DNA of 9,065 nt, taken from contig JALWQN010000069.1 of assembly GCA_027083115.1 (NCBI GenBank), positions 9,970 to 19,034 on the forward strand, written 5' to 3'. This document shows, in pieces, positions 1 to 6,739 of this stretch. Source of the stretch: Desulfurococcales archaeon. Lineage in GTDB: Archaea > Thermoproteota > Thermoprotei_A > Sulfolobales > NBVN01. The notes under the pieces were generated by a model. That model was not told the DNA's origin, did no database searches, and saw only the letters and a program-made list of their open reading frames with translations. Position 1 is the first letter of the stretch. The number at the start of each line of letters is the position of its first letter. A program made the position numbers and the translations under genes.

Positions 1-360
1 AATCCCGTAATGAATTATTACCGAAGCCCCCGTTGTTGTGAAGCCACTCATGCTTTCAAAGAATGCATTCACTGGATTTGAAAGTTCCCCTACCCCTTCG
101 ATCACGTAAGGTAGTGAACCTAAAAGAGCTATTGCGAGCCAAGCTATAGAGACGAGGAAGAAAGCATCTTTAGTCCTGAGTTCGGAGGCTCTAAATGAGG
201 CTCTAAGTAGCAACCCTAAAGAAAAGGTAAGAGCTAAAGGAATTAAGAAGGGGTTTACTTCCTCCCCGAAGTAAATTGCCGCTGCTAATGGAGGGATGTA
301 AGCTAAGCTAAATATTATAAGGATATCACCAAGTAATCTACAAGCTGCTTTAAAAGCCAA
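1..360 (-). CDS. trkH: Potassium uptake protein TrkH/TrkG family, N-terminal 120 residues (cut by window edge)
   Basis: Membrane pore subunit of a Trk/Ktr-type K+ uptake system that works with the cytoplasmic RCK protein encoded just upstream. I translated the open frame on the minus strand; it runs to base 1 with no stop. Three hydrophobic stretches (about residues 12-30, 37-53 and 66-83) precede a pore-helix region with the family signature SGFTTTGAS (residues 105-113), the first of four expected selectivity-filter repeats. The start is TTG at 360-358. An in-frame TGA lies two codons upstream, no other canonical start is available, and GGAGG sits 7 bases before the TTG. The start overlaps the 3' end of trkA by 11 bases, so the two are almost certainly co-transcribed and translationally coupled. 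A full-length TrkH would be roughly 450-500 residues, so most of the gene lies outside the window. Confidence 0.93.
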   Translation of the reverse strand, partial: MAFKAACRLLGDILIIFSLAYIPPLAAAIYFGEEVNPFLIPLALTFSLGLLLRASFRASELRTKDAFFLVSIAWLAIALLGSLPYVIEGVGELSNPVNAFFESMSGFTTTGASVIIHYGI

Positions 361-1549
361 GACTCAGCCTCCTCACGGCGTTCTTAGGAACCACGAAAAC
401 CAGAAGATCCCCTTCCTTAACTAAATATTTCCTATCAGGAGGAATTAATTGCCCGTGACTTAAGGCAGGCCCCACGTAACCCTCATCAACTTTTAAGGTT
501 GTGAGGTCTTTACCAGCCAGCCTACCCTCTTTCGCCTCAATCACTAAAGCTTCGAACCCTGATTCCGTAGTTATTATTTCTTTTACGCTCTTTCTTTGAG
601 CAGCCATCACGATCCTTTCCGCAGTAACTTGCTCAGGACTGAAGGCTCTCAAACCATTTCTTTTGAATATCTCCAGGTACTCTTCCCTATGAATAATAGC
701 ATATATTCTTTCAACACCAGCTTCAGCCGCAAGAAGTGAAGCCAATAGAGTTTTCTCATCCTTATCTAACGAAACAATAGCTAAATCAGTTGATGCTTCT
801 CTCCAGAAATCCTTCTCTAAAACATCTGCTTCCTCAATAATTGAGTTAGGGAGTGTTTCAGCAGCCTTAAGAGCTCTCCTACGGTTTATTTCAGCAAGTA
901 CCGGCTTATAACCTCTTGACTCAAGCATCATCGCAATAAGCGTGTTTGATGTGCTTGCCCCAGCAAGCACTATGTTTCTGGGTTTGGTTCTTTTAAAGAC
1001 TTTATTAATTTCCTTCTTAGGAACCAAGGCTAAATAATATTTACCTAACTTAAGGGCCCACACCCCTTCAACATTATTTGGTTCCTCAATTGATTCTGAC
1101 ATAAAGTAATCAGCTGATATCGAACGCATTAAAAGAACGCCCGGGTACTCAATAGTGTTTGTCACGCTTCTAGCAATCAAGGGGTTGGAGCATACCATTA
1201 GGTCAACTCCGAAAGCCTTTCTTCCCTTACTCCATGCATTGAGAAAATTGATGTCTTTAACCCTAGCTATGGTGAATGGATTTCCTAAGGTCTTACCTAA
1301 CAAAGAAATTACAATATTGGTTAAGTCATTGTTTGTTGAGGCAACTACAACATCTGAGTCCATAACACGAGCTTGCTTCAAGACCTCATAAGATGTACCG
1401 TCACCAACAATACCTAAGACATCAAGAGACTCATTTAGTGTGTTTATCAACCTCCTATTTCTGTCAACAACAGTTACATTATGCTTTGCTGAAAGCATTT
1501 CAGCAACTTTCTTACCGACCTTACCAGCACCAACAACAATTACCTTCAA
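350..1549 (-). CDS. trkA: TrkA, nucleotide-binding (RCK) regulatory subunit of potassium uptake
   Basis: Cytoplasmic gating subunit that binds NAD(H) or adenine nucleotides and controls the TrkH pore. The N-terminal Rossmann fold shows GAGKVG (residues 7-12), an acidic residue ending beta-2 (D29) and GDGT (49-52). A short linker domain follows (about 135-190), then a second Rossmann-like half (about 192-320) and a C-terminal TrkA-C domain (about 322-399). At 399 residues it is shorter than the roughly 450-residue bacterial TrkA, mainly because the first TrkA-C region is reduced. In the second half the glycine-rich loop is replaced by G197-ASTSN, so that site may not bind nucleotide in the usual way. 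The start is TTG at 1549; the frame stays open 20 codons further upstream but offers no ATG, GTG or TTG. GAGG at 1561-1558 lies 8 bases before it. The gene is divergent from the phosphoesterase gene at 1690. Confidence 0.93.
   Translation of the reverse strand: MKVIVVGAGKVGKKVAEMLSAKHNVTVVDRNRRLINTLNESLDVLGIVGDGTSYEVLKQARVMDSDVVVASTNNDLTNIVISLLGKTLGNPFTIARVKDINFLNAWSKGRKAFGVDLMVCSNPLIARSVTNTIEYPGVLLMRSISADYFMSESIEEPNNVEGVWALKLGKYYLALVPKKEINKVFKRTKPRNIVLAGASTSNTLIAMMLESRGYKPVLAEINRRRALKAAETLPNSIIEEADVLEKDFWREASTDLAIVSLDKDEKTLLASLLAAEAGVERIYAIIHREEYLEIFKRNGLRAFSPEQVTAERIVMAAQRKSVKEIITTESGFEALVIEAKEGRLAGKDLTTLKVDEGYVGPALSHGQLIPPDRKYLVKEGDLLVFVVPKNAVRRLSLGF
368..372 (-). promoter_or_regulatory. 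Ribosome binding site that fixes the TTG start of trkH
   Basis: The minus strand reads GAGGAGG here, inside the 3' coding part of trkA, and is followed by 7 bases and then the TTG codon at 360. With the in-frame stop just upstream, it leaves TTG as the only sensible start. Confidence 0.75.
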
Positions 1550-1557
1550 AGCAGGTG

Positions 1558-1592
1558 CCTCGGATACTTCAACTTCTCTTTTAAGATTAAAT
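1558..1592 (-). promoter_or_regulatory. Probable promoter and ribosome binding site of trkA
   Basis: On the minus strand an AT-rich box, ATTTAATCTTAAAA (1592-1579), precedes GAGG (1561-1558) and the TTG start at 1549. The spacing suits an archaeal TATA box with a very short leader. The box is inferred from composition and position only. Confidence 0.4.
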
Positions 1593-1643
1593 CGCAGTTT
1601 CTTTTTACTTTATTTTCTATACGGAGGTAGTAAAATAAGTACC

Positions 1644-1656
1644 TATAATTTAAATA
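1644..1656 (+). promoter_or_regulatory. TATA-like promoter box of the phosphoesterase gene
   Basis: The sequence TATAATTTAAATA has its TTTAAAT core centred near 1652. This predicts transcription starting about 26 bases downstream, near 1678, which leaves only about 12 bases before the ATG at 1690. A weak 5-bp inverted repeat (AGGTA 1625-1629 / TACCT 1640-1644) lies just upstream. The call rests on position and composition. Confidence 0.5.
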
Positions 1657-1689
1657 TTCCTTAAGCGGGGGATTATAATGTGGTAAATA

Positions 1690-3030
1690 ATGTTAAAAGT
1701 TTTATTAACTTTATTGTCTCTGGCAATATTTCTATCTGCTGTTATTCTTAATGTTGCTGTAAACGTTAATGCCCAGCAGAATAAGAACAAGATAGAGCAT
1801 ATCGTTGTAATAATTAAGGAAAATCACACCTTCGATAACTATTTTGGCAGATTTGATCATGGCACTGATGCAGATCCTTCTCTGGCAGTATACCGTGGGC
1901 AGGAAGTTAATGAGTCAGTGATTCCTAATTTATGGCACCTTGCTGAAGAATATGTTTTATGTGACCATATGTATACCTCAAATCCGGATATGTCTTTCCC
2001 TAATCACTTCTATTTAGTGGCTGCCTGGACTCCCCTCAATTACGACCCTTCGGGTGACTGGAAGTATGTCGGTTACTGGCCAAATAGATTGACGTTGGCT
2101 GACCTCCTTAACGCTAAGGGCTTAAGTTGGAGAGCATACTCATGGGGTAAGTACTCGTATTATTTCCCCCTATATGCCACTCACTCAAGGAAAATCGTTG
2201 AGGGACATTGGTTTCCTGCCTCACAATTCGTTAGTGACGTTAAGAAAGGTATACTCGCTAACTTCACTTGGGTTACGGATACAGACAAGATAACAGATCA
2301 TCCTCCACACAATATTACTAAAGCTGACGAATTAACTGGTGAGGAGGTTCAGGCAATAATGAATTCACCATTCTGGAACACGACCGTAATATTTATTGTT
2401 GAGGATGATTGGGGTGGGTTTAAGGATCACTTAAACATTAATGTCCCAGAATACCATGACGGCATAATCCAGAAATGGCGTCGTGTTCCATGCATAATAG
2501 TTTCGCCCTTCGTGAAGAAGAGCTATATAGATCATCGCTTCCATGAATTCACGGGTATCCTCAAGTTTGTTGAGACCGTTTTTGGACTGCCATCAATTAA
2601 TCAGAGAGACTTCCTCTCTGACTACTTCCTTGAAGCCTTTAATGAGTCCCTAATAACATTACCTAGCCCGCCTAAGTTCTTCATTCAGGATTTCTGGACC
2701 GGTAAGAACGTTACTGAATTAATAGCTAATTGGTCGGGAGAGAACTTAACGAAAACCGTCAAAGAAGTATCAACAACTACGGCTGCAGTTACCTCTACGT
2801 TAACAACAACCGAAACACAAACCATATCTCACACCTTAACATTAACTACCACTAAAACTTCAACAGCAACAATTACTCAAACGATTCCAAGCACAACTAC
2901 GGAAACAATAACAACCACTGCACAAAAAGTTGGGGGGATCTCTTCAGTAGCTTTTGCTGCGACTGTTGGAGTATTGATAGCTATAATAATTGGTCTTTTG
3001 ATATTGGCTTACAGAAGAAGAACCAGTTAA
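1690..3030 (+). CDS. Extracellular, membrane-anchored phosphoesterase (acid phosphatase / phospholipase C family, PF04185-like)
   Basis: Likely hydrolyses phosphate esters outside the cell; the exact substrate (phosphomonoester or phospholipid) cannot be told. A hydrophobic signal peptide covers residues 1-28. The catalytic domain starts with HIVVIIKENHTFDNYFG (37-53), the family hallmark in which E44-N45 contribute to the metal site. Other conserved blocks are CDH (91-93), SFPNH (102-106), DHPPHN (203-208) and EDDWGG with a following H247 (238-247). Residues about 360-411 form a Thr/Ser-rich stalk, followed by a transmembrane helix (about 418-440) and a YRRRTS tail, so the enzyme should stand off the membrane facing outward. 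Nine N-x-S/T sequons fit an exported archaeal glycoprotein. The ATG start is fixed by an in-frame TAA six bases upstream. There is no strong Shine-Dalgarno element, which fits a nearly leaderless mRNA. The gene is monocistronic and divergent from trkA. Confidence 0.9.
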   Translation: MLKVLLTLLSLAIFLSAVILNVAVNVNAQQNKNKIEHIVVIIKENHTFDNYFGRFDHGTDADPSLAVYRGQEVNESVIPNLWHLAEEYVLCDHMYTSNPDMSFPNHFYLVAAWTPLNYDPSGDWKYVGYWPNRLTLADLLNAKGLSWRAYSWGKYSYYFPLYATHSRKIVEGHWFPASQFVSDVKKGILANFTWVTDTDKITDHPPHNITKADELTGEEVQAIMNSPFWNTTVIFIVEDDWGGFKDHLNINVPEYHDGIIQKWRRVPCIIVSPFVKKSYIDHRFHEFTGILKFVETVFGLPSINQRDFLSDYFLEAFNESLITLPSPPKFFIQDFWTGKNVTELIANWSGENLTKTVKEVSTTTAAVTSTLTTTETQTISHTLTLTTTKTSTATITQTIPSTTTETITTTAQKVGGISSVAFAATVGVLIAIIIGLLILAYRRRTS

Positions 3031-3083
3031 TTTTTGGTAAATCTCAAATAAGTTAAGAAAATTCTTGGCTTTTGTCTATTGAT

Positions 3084-3111
3084 TGACGTTTGTCATTAGG
3101 AATTAATTTTT
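3084..3111 (+). terminator. Possible weak terminator of the phosphoesterase gene
   Basis: A small hairpin, TGAC (3084-3087) / GTCA (3092-3095) with loop GTTT, is followed by a T5 run at 3107-3111, about 80 bases after the stop codon. Archaeal termination mostly needs only the U-tract, so the T-run is the better evidence. The whole 3031-3228 spacer is AT-rich and contains no convincing open frame. Confidence 0.3.
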
Positions 3112-3114
3112 AAC

Positions 3115-3152
3115 AAGGACTAAAGACTCACGTTTTCAGTGCTCGAGTCCTT
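3115..3152. repeat. Inverted repeat with 7-bp perfect arms in the convergent spacer
   Basis: Arms are AAGGACT (3115-3121) and AGTCCTT (3146-3152), separated by 24 bases. An alternative inner pairing GACTC (3125-3129) / GAGTC (3145-3149) competes with it. No T-run directly follows on either strand, so a classical terminator is not well supported. It overlaps the 3' half of the candidate guide RNA described at 3136-3189. Confidence 0.45.
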
Positions 3153-3189
3153 AATCATCCTATACAGTCATTAACGGCGGACTCATCAC
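3136..3189 (-). ncRNA. Candidate C/D-box guide sRNA (weak)
   Basis: On the minus strand, in order: a perfect box C GTGATGA (3189-3183), 15 bases, a poor box D' CTGT (3167-3164), a box C' AGGATGA matching RTGATGA at 6 of 7 positions (3161-3155), 15 bases, and a perfect box D CTGA (3139-3136). Overall size (54 bases between boxes) and the symmetric spacing fit archaeal C/D sRNAs, although 12-base guides are more usual. The first guide contains CCGCCGTT, complementary to AACGGCGG, a stretch I recall as conserved in large-subunit rRNA. Against it: D' is non-canonical, the D'-C' spacer is only 2 bases and no terminal stem is evident. Confidence 0.25.
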
Positions 3190-3228
3190 TACATCATTAA
3201 TTCGATTAAGGAATTAAAACATCTGAAT

Positions 3229-3894
3229 TCAATTAATGCCTAAAGCAAGCCTCACTTCTTTGGGTAAGGCATCAACATTGATTACTGAGTATATTCCTGG
3301 TACAGCATCATCGAAGCTAACAATTTCTTTCAAGGCCTCCATACCGCATCTCGTTTCTTTATCTTCCCACATGCATAGGGCCTTCAGGGAGTGCTCCAGA
3401 GATAAAGCTATTGCTTTGTAGGTTTCTCCCTGGAGTGAAAGAATAACTGGCTGCTGGCCTGCTATGAAGTTAAGGCCCTTAAGTAGGTTTTCAGCAGGTT
3501 GGGTGAGTACGGAGATAGCTCTTGATGATTTCCTGATCTCCAGTATGTTGTTACTTGAGCTTAAAGACTTGCTGAAGTCCTCGAAAGACTCGTGAAGCCT
3601 TAGATCATGAGGTAACTCAATGACTTCGTCTGATATAATGTGTTTGGGGGTTCCTTCCTCAATTTCCGCAAAGCATGCCTCACACTGTAGGTTAATTATT
3701 TGTTTGGGGCAGTTGCCTTCGGAGTTCTCGAACCTAAGCCTACACTTTACTACCTTCCCATTACTGAAGTCAAGATCTATCATCACATAACCTGAGTTAG
3801 TGTCGCCCACGATGGATGTATAGCCTGAGAATTTCTTGATTATTAACTCAAGAACTAATGCTGCTAGAGGTTTTCTGATTATTCTCCTAAACAT
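3229..3894 (-). CDS. Uncharacterised 221-residue protein with a cysteine cluster, last gene of the tldDE cluster
   Basis: I do not recognise the family. No signal peptide or transmembrane helix is evident, so it is probably cytoplasmic. The N-terminal part (about 10-80) reads as helix, then beta strands (GYVMIDLDFSNGKVVKCRL, 35-53), then a segment with C62, C71 and C74 (C-x8-C-x2-C), preceded by C51. The C-terminal part (about 120-221) is mostly helical, with two more cysteines, C174 and C183. The strand-turn-strand with a conserved-looking NGK recalls small archaeal domains of the DUF4388/DUF2226 type, but that is only an impression. The cysteines could bind a metal or form disulfides. ATG at 3894 has no clear Shine-Dalgarno element. 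It begins 67 bases after tldE and may be read from the tldDE transcript or from its own promoter in that gap. It is convergent with the phosphoesterase gene. Confidence 0.8.
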   Translation of the reverse strand: MFRRIIRKPLAALVLELIIKKFSGYTSIVGDTNSGYVMIDLDFSNGKVVKCRLRFENSEGNCPKQIINLQCEACFAEIEEGTPKHIISDEVIELPHDLRLHESFEDFSKSLSSSNNILEIRKSSRAISVLTQPAENLLKGLNFIAGQQPVILSLQGETYKAIALSLEHSLKALCMWEDKETRCGMEALKEIVSFDDAVPGIYSVINVDALPKEVRLALGIN

Positions 3895-3926
3895 TCAGCG
3901 CCCAGAATTTATGTGGGTTCAATTCT

Positions 3927-3932
3927 AAAAAA
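3927..3932 (-). terminator. T6 tract after tldE: partial terminator or promoter element
   Basis: The minus strand carries CCTTTTTTAG 30 bases after the tldE stop. As a U6 tract it could end part of the tldDE transcripts. The same T-rich stretch, 33-38 bases before the ATG at 3894, could instead act as a TATA-like box for the next gene. The sequence alone does not separate these. Confidence 0.3.
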
Positions 3933-3961
3933 GGTTTAAGTACCTCCAGTACCTTCCTCAA

Positions 3962-5293
3962 TTATTCCCCAGCTAACTTAATTTTCTCTAGAAGCATATG
4001 TGGGGATGAAACCCTTATGGAGTGCCTGAATTCCTTACTTAATAGCCTGACCCTGTCTTTAAAGACTCTGTAGAAATTGCCTGAAATAACGAACCCCTTA
4101 CAGGTCCCTTGGATTTCACCATTCCTTATTAGGTAGGCATGAGTTACTGTAGCGTTTAGGTTGCCGCTCACTGGGTTTGAGAGCCACTCACCTATAGTTC
4201 TTAACACATATACTCCTTCCTTAACCTCTGATATCATTTCATTAAGGCTTGAGTCTCCTGGCTTAATAACTAAGTGGTTTGGTGATGGTGCTGGGTTTGA
4301 GGAGTAAGTCCTCCAAGCATTACCTGTTGACTCAATGCCCTCTTTCTTAGCGGTATAGGTGTCGTAAAGGTAAGTCTTCAGCACACCACTGTCAAAAACT
4401 ATCTTATCGTTTATGGGATACCCTTCGTCATCAAAGTTCCTTGAGGATACCAGCTCAGGATCGGTTCCTACGTCCTCAATAATTAGCTCAGGGGATAGAA
4501 CCTCACTCATTAACTTACCTTTAAGTGGGGATCTTCTTTCCTGAATATTAAGTGCTGAGAGCGCAGGCGATAACATGACGTTAATAATGGAGGAAGCAAC
4601 TAATGTGTCCAGAATCACATCATAAGTACTTGTCCTTATTCTGGTTGCTTTAGCGAACTCAGGTGCTTTCTTGCTGGCCTCACTAGCTATTTGGATGAAC
4701 CTCAATTTCTTCAGGCTCACGGATGCGTCGAAATCATTGAATGTTCCTTCCCTTCCATCAACGACTGCCTTAACGTTAATGCTCATGGTTGCTGAAGTCC
4801 CTTCACCTCTCACAGGACCTCCATACGAATTGACTATTTCAATAACTGATGATGAGGTCGTGAATGAGCCTCTCACCGGCCTTGAGTACTTAGAGCCTTC
4901 GAAGACTGCTTGAAGAGCTGAGTCAACAACCTCTCTAAGAACTTCGGGGCCAGCTTCAGCTGTCTCCTTATCCCATAAGCCCTCAATGGATGTCGATTCT
5001 ACCTTTTCGTTGAAGCCTTTCCAGTCAGGATCCTCTGGCGAGGCTCTAGCTATATGTACTGCTGCTTCAACAGCTTTCTTAATTCCTTCATCACTTATGT
5101 CCTGAGTGCCCACTACAGCAACTTTCTTTCCTACTGCGGCTCTAATACCTAAGGAAGCGACCTTAGAAGTTGATGAACTAATTATTTTGTCTGATGTTTT
5201 CAGGCTTACGGCCCTCGAGGTAAGCAAGTATATTTCTGCTTCACTAGCCCCATACTTAAGGGCCAACTTAAGGACTGACTCAATATCCAACAC
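3962..5293 (-). CDS. tldE: TldE/PmbA-like subunit of the TldD-TldE peptidase
   Basis: Non-catalytic partner of TldD; in characterised bacteria the two form a heterodimeric metallopeptidase that cleaves small or unfolded peptides. The protein is co-linear with TldD: an N-terminal helix-strand domain with SEAEIY (19-24, numbered from GTG 5299), a shared DDEGYP block (290-295), and a C-terminal strand-rich part ending near GNFYRVFKD (408-416). Where TldD has HEAFGH, this protein has SIINVMLSPALSAL (237-250), with no zinc ligands. The frame opens at GTG 5299, but the Shine-Dalgarno GGAGGTGAT covers that codon. The likely start is therefore GTG 5293 (5 bases after GGAGG) or TTG 5290, giving 443 or 442 residues. 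That leaves 2 bases between the tldD stop and the tldE start, so translational coupling is expected. Length matches bacterial PmbA (about 450). Confidence 0.92.
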   Translation of the reverse strand: MLDIESVLKLALKYGASEAEIYLLTSRAVSLKTSDKIISSSTSKVASLGIRAAVGKKVAVVGTQDISDEGIKKAVEAAVHIARASPEDPDWKGFNEKVESTSIEGLWDKETAEAGPEVLREVVDSALQAVFEGSKYSRPVRGSFTTSSSVIEIVNSYGGPVRGEGTSATMSINVKAVVDGREGTFNDFDASVSLKKLRFIQIASEASKKAPEFAKATRIRTSTYDVILDTLVASSIINVMLSPALSALNIQERRSPLKGKLMSEVLSPELIIEDVGTDPELVSSRNFDDEGYPINDKIVFDSGVLKTYLYDTYTAKKEGIESTGNAWRTYSSNPAPSPNHLVIKPGDSSLNEMISEVKEGVYVLRTIGEWLSNPVSGNLNATVTHAYLIRNGEIQGTCKGFVISGNFYRVFKDRVRLLSKEFRHSIRVSSPHMLLEKIKLAGE

Positions 5294-5294
5294 A

Positions 5295-5303
5295 ATCACC
5301 TCC
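5295..5303 (-). promoter_or_regulatory. Perfect Shine-Dalgarno for tldE, embedded in the tldD stop
   Basis: The minus strand reads GGAGGTGAT, the full complement of the archaeal 16S 3' end. Its first bases encode the last Gly-Arg of TldD and its TGA is the tldD stop codon. It rules out GTG 5299 as the tldE start and points to GTG 5293 or TTG 5290. Confidence 0.8.
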
Positions 5304-6684
5304 CACCAACGGTTATTGCCTTAATCATTACGTGAGGACCTCCGTAACCGACCCTGACGAGCTGGCCGTCCTTACCACATCCCCCAAAGACTGAGGTCTT
5401 AATTATTGTGTCCTTGCCTACAGCCTCAACCCCTTTAAGGGTTTCAAGTATATATCCTGAAACTATAGTGCCCTTAACTAATTCACCTAGTTCCCCATTC
5501 CTCACGATTCTGGAAGGACCTACCGAGAACGTGAATGTTCCTGCACTGGGGTCTACCTCACCACCCCCTGCTCCCCTACCAGTTAGGTATAGGCCTTCCC
5601 TTAATTCCCTAATCATTTCTTCCTTACTCCACTCTCCTGCAAGCATGTAGAGATTCGTTTGCCTAACTATCGGGGGGTTCTTGAAGTCCTGGGCCCTACC
5701 ATTACCTGTGACTGACATGCCTAACCTGTTTGCCCATACCCTACTCGTAAGGAAGTGCTTTAAGACGCCACCATCAACTATTACGGTCCTTACTTTAGGG
5801 CTCCCTTCATCATCGTAGGGAATGTAGTAACCGCCCTCAACCAGGCCATCATCAACTATGCTGACTTGAGGTGAAGCTATTTCATTACCTACTTTCCCCT
5901 GAAGGACTGAGTTCCCAGTACCCACTAGGTCTCCTTCGGAGGCGTGACCAAATGCTTCATGAAGAATTAAGCCTATTAGGTCGGGATCAGCTATCACCCT
6001 CAACTTACCTGCTGGAGGTTGCTTAGCCCTTAAGGCCTCCTTAGCTAAGTCGCTGACGCCTTTAGTGAATGAGTTCCAGTCCGAATCCCTAATAAATTCC
6101 CAGCCAGCAACCCTCGATTTTGAGTCATGAACCCTCTCCATATTCCCCGCCTCCGCAGCCACACTAACCTGAGCTAAGCCAGTCATAACGACGGACCACT
6201 CGAGATCAACACCATCACTGGTTATCAAGTATCTTTTATCCTTCAGCATCCCTAAGTAGGTTGTTGAGGATTTTATCGCCTCATCTGCTCTAGCAGCATT
6301 ATTTGCTTCCATAACCACCTTAACTTTCTCTTCTTCAGGGACTTCTTCAGGGTCTTCCTTAAGAACTGACGATTTTCTGTCTTTCCTAACTTCCCTATCC
6401 ACCATTTCAACCCTATCTTCAGAAGCCTTAGCGGCCGAAATAGCTTCCTCCACACTCCTCAGTATTTCCTCCTCCTCCAGGATATTGGTTGACGAGAAAC
6501 CTAATCTTCCATCATACAGTACCCTAACCCCTATCCCTGCACTATTACTTTTTGAGTACTCCTTCAGAACCCCATTATTCACCCTAACGAACTCATAAAC
6601 ATATTCTTGGGCCTTAACCTCAACGTACTGAGGTCCAAGACCCAAAGCATGCTTTAACGCTTTATTCATTAAATCCTTATTCAT
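5296..6684 (-). CDS. tldD: TldD, zinc metallopeptidase subunit (peptidase family U62)
   Basis: Catalytic half of the TldD-TldE peptidase, cytoplasmic. The family signature is complete: HEAFGH (H242, E243, H247; HExxxH type) followed by ASEGD (248-252). FGGCGKDGQ (433-441) carries C436, the expected downstream metal ligand, and a GGP-H element (448-451) follows. Other typical blocks are DDEGSP (291-296) and TNLYMLAGEWS (343-353). At 462 residues it is close to the bacterial length of about 480. In bacteria the pair processes modified peptides such as microcin B17 precursors and degrades small unfolded proteins; no such precursor gene is visible here, so a housekeeping peptide-degradation role is more likely. 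ATG 6684 is preferred; a second Met at residue 6 (6669) is an alternative. No strong Shine-Dalgarno element precedes it, only GGTC at 6696-6693. It sits 55 bases after the DUF457-type gene. Confidence 0.95.
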   Translation of the reverse strand: MNKDLMNKALKHALGLGPQYVEVKAQEYVYEFVRVNNGVLKEYSKSNSAGIGVRVLYDGRLGFSSTNILEEEEILRSVEEAISAAKASEDRVEMVDREVRKDRKSSVLKEDPEEVPEEEKVKVVMEANNAARADEAIKSSTTYLGMLKDKRYLITSDGVDLEWSVVMTGLAQVSVAAEAGNMERVHDSKSRVAGWEFIRDSDWNSFTKGVSDLAKEALRAKQPPAGKLRVIADPDLIGLILHEAFGHASEGDLVGTGNSVLQGKVGNEIASPQVSIVDDGLVEGGYYIPYDDEGSPKVRTVIVDGGVLKHFLTSRVWANRLGMSVTGNGRAQDFKNPPIVRQTNLYMLAGEWSKEEMIRELREGLYLTGRGAGGGEVDPSAGTFTFSVGPSRIVRNGELGELVKGTIVSGYILETLKGVEAVGKDTIIKTSVFGGCGKDGQLVRVGYGGPHVMIKAITVGGR

Positions 6685-6739
6685 TTCTTAAAGACCGTTA
6701 ATTACTTAATGAGTACCTAAATAATGTTAAGTCCATTAA
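6685..6739 (-). promoter_or_regulatory. Possible promoter of tldDE
   Basis: The 55-base gap between the upstream gene and tldD is very AT-rich on the minus strand, with ATTATTTAGG near 6725-6716 and TTAAGTAATTAA near 6710-6699. Either could act as a TATA box for a short-leader tldD mRNA. The genes could also simply be read through from upstream. Low certainty. Confidence 0.3.

Noticed and set aside
2770..2925. Low-complexity ACA/ACT-rich DNA as a possible repeat array or CRISPR-like element
   Set aside because: It encodes the Thr-rich stalk of the phosphoesterase; no unit is repeated exactly and there are no spacers.
3115..3152. tRNA-like or factor-independent terminator reading of the AAGGACT/AGTCCTT hairpin
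   Set aside because: It is too short for a tRNA, there is no cloverleaf and no T-run follows on either strand.
4671..4913. Open frame on the plus strand opposite tldE, and similar frames opposite trkA, tldD and the secreted-protein gene
   Set aside because: They lie antisense to strongly supported genes, lack ribosome binding sites and show no recognisable protein features.
5291..5299. GTG 5299 as the start of tldE, giving a 4-base overlap with tldD
   Set aside because: The only strong Shine-Dalgarno covers this codon, so it cannot direct initiation there; GTG 5293 or TTG 5290 has proper spacing.
5296..6684. TldD-TldE as part of a modified-peptide (microcin-like) biosynthesis cluster
   Set aside because: No short precursor peptide, cyclodehydratase, radical SAM or dedicated exporter gene is present in the window; tldDE is widespread in archaea as a stand-alone pair.
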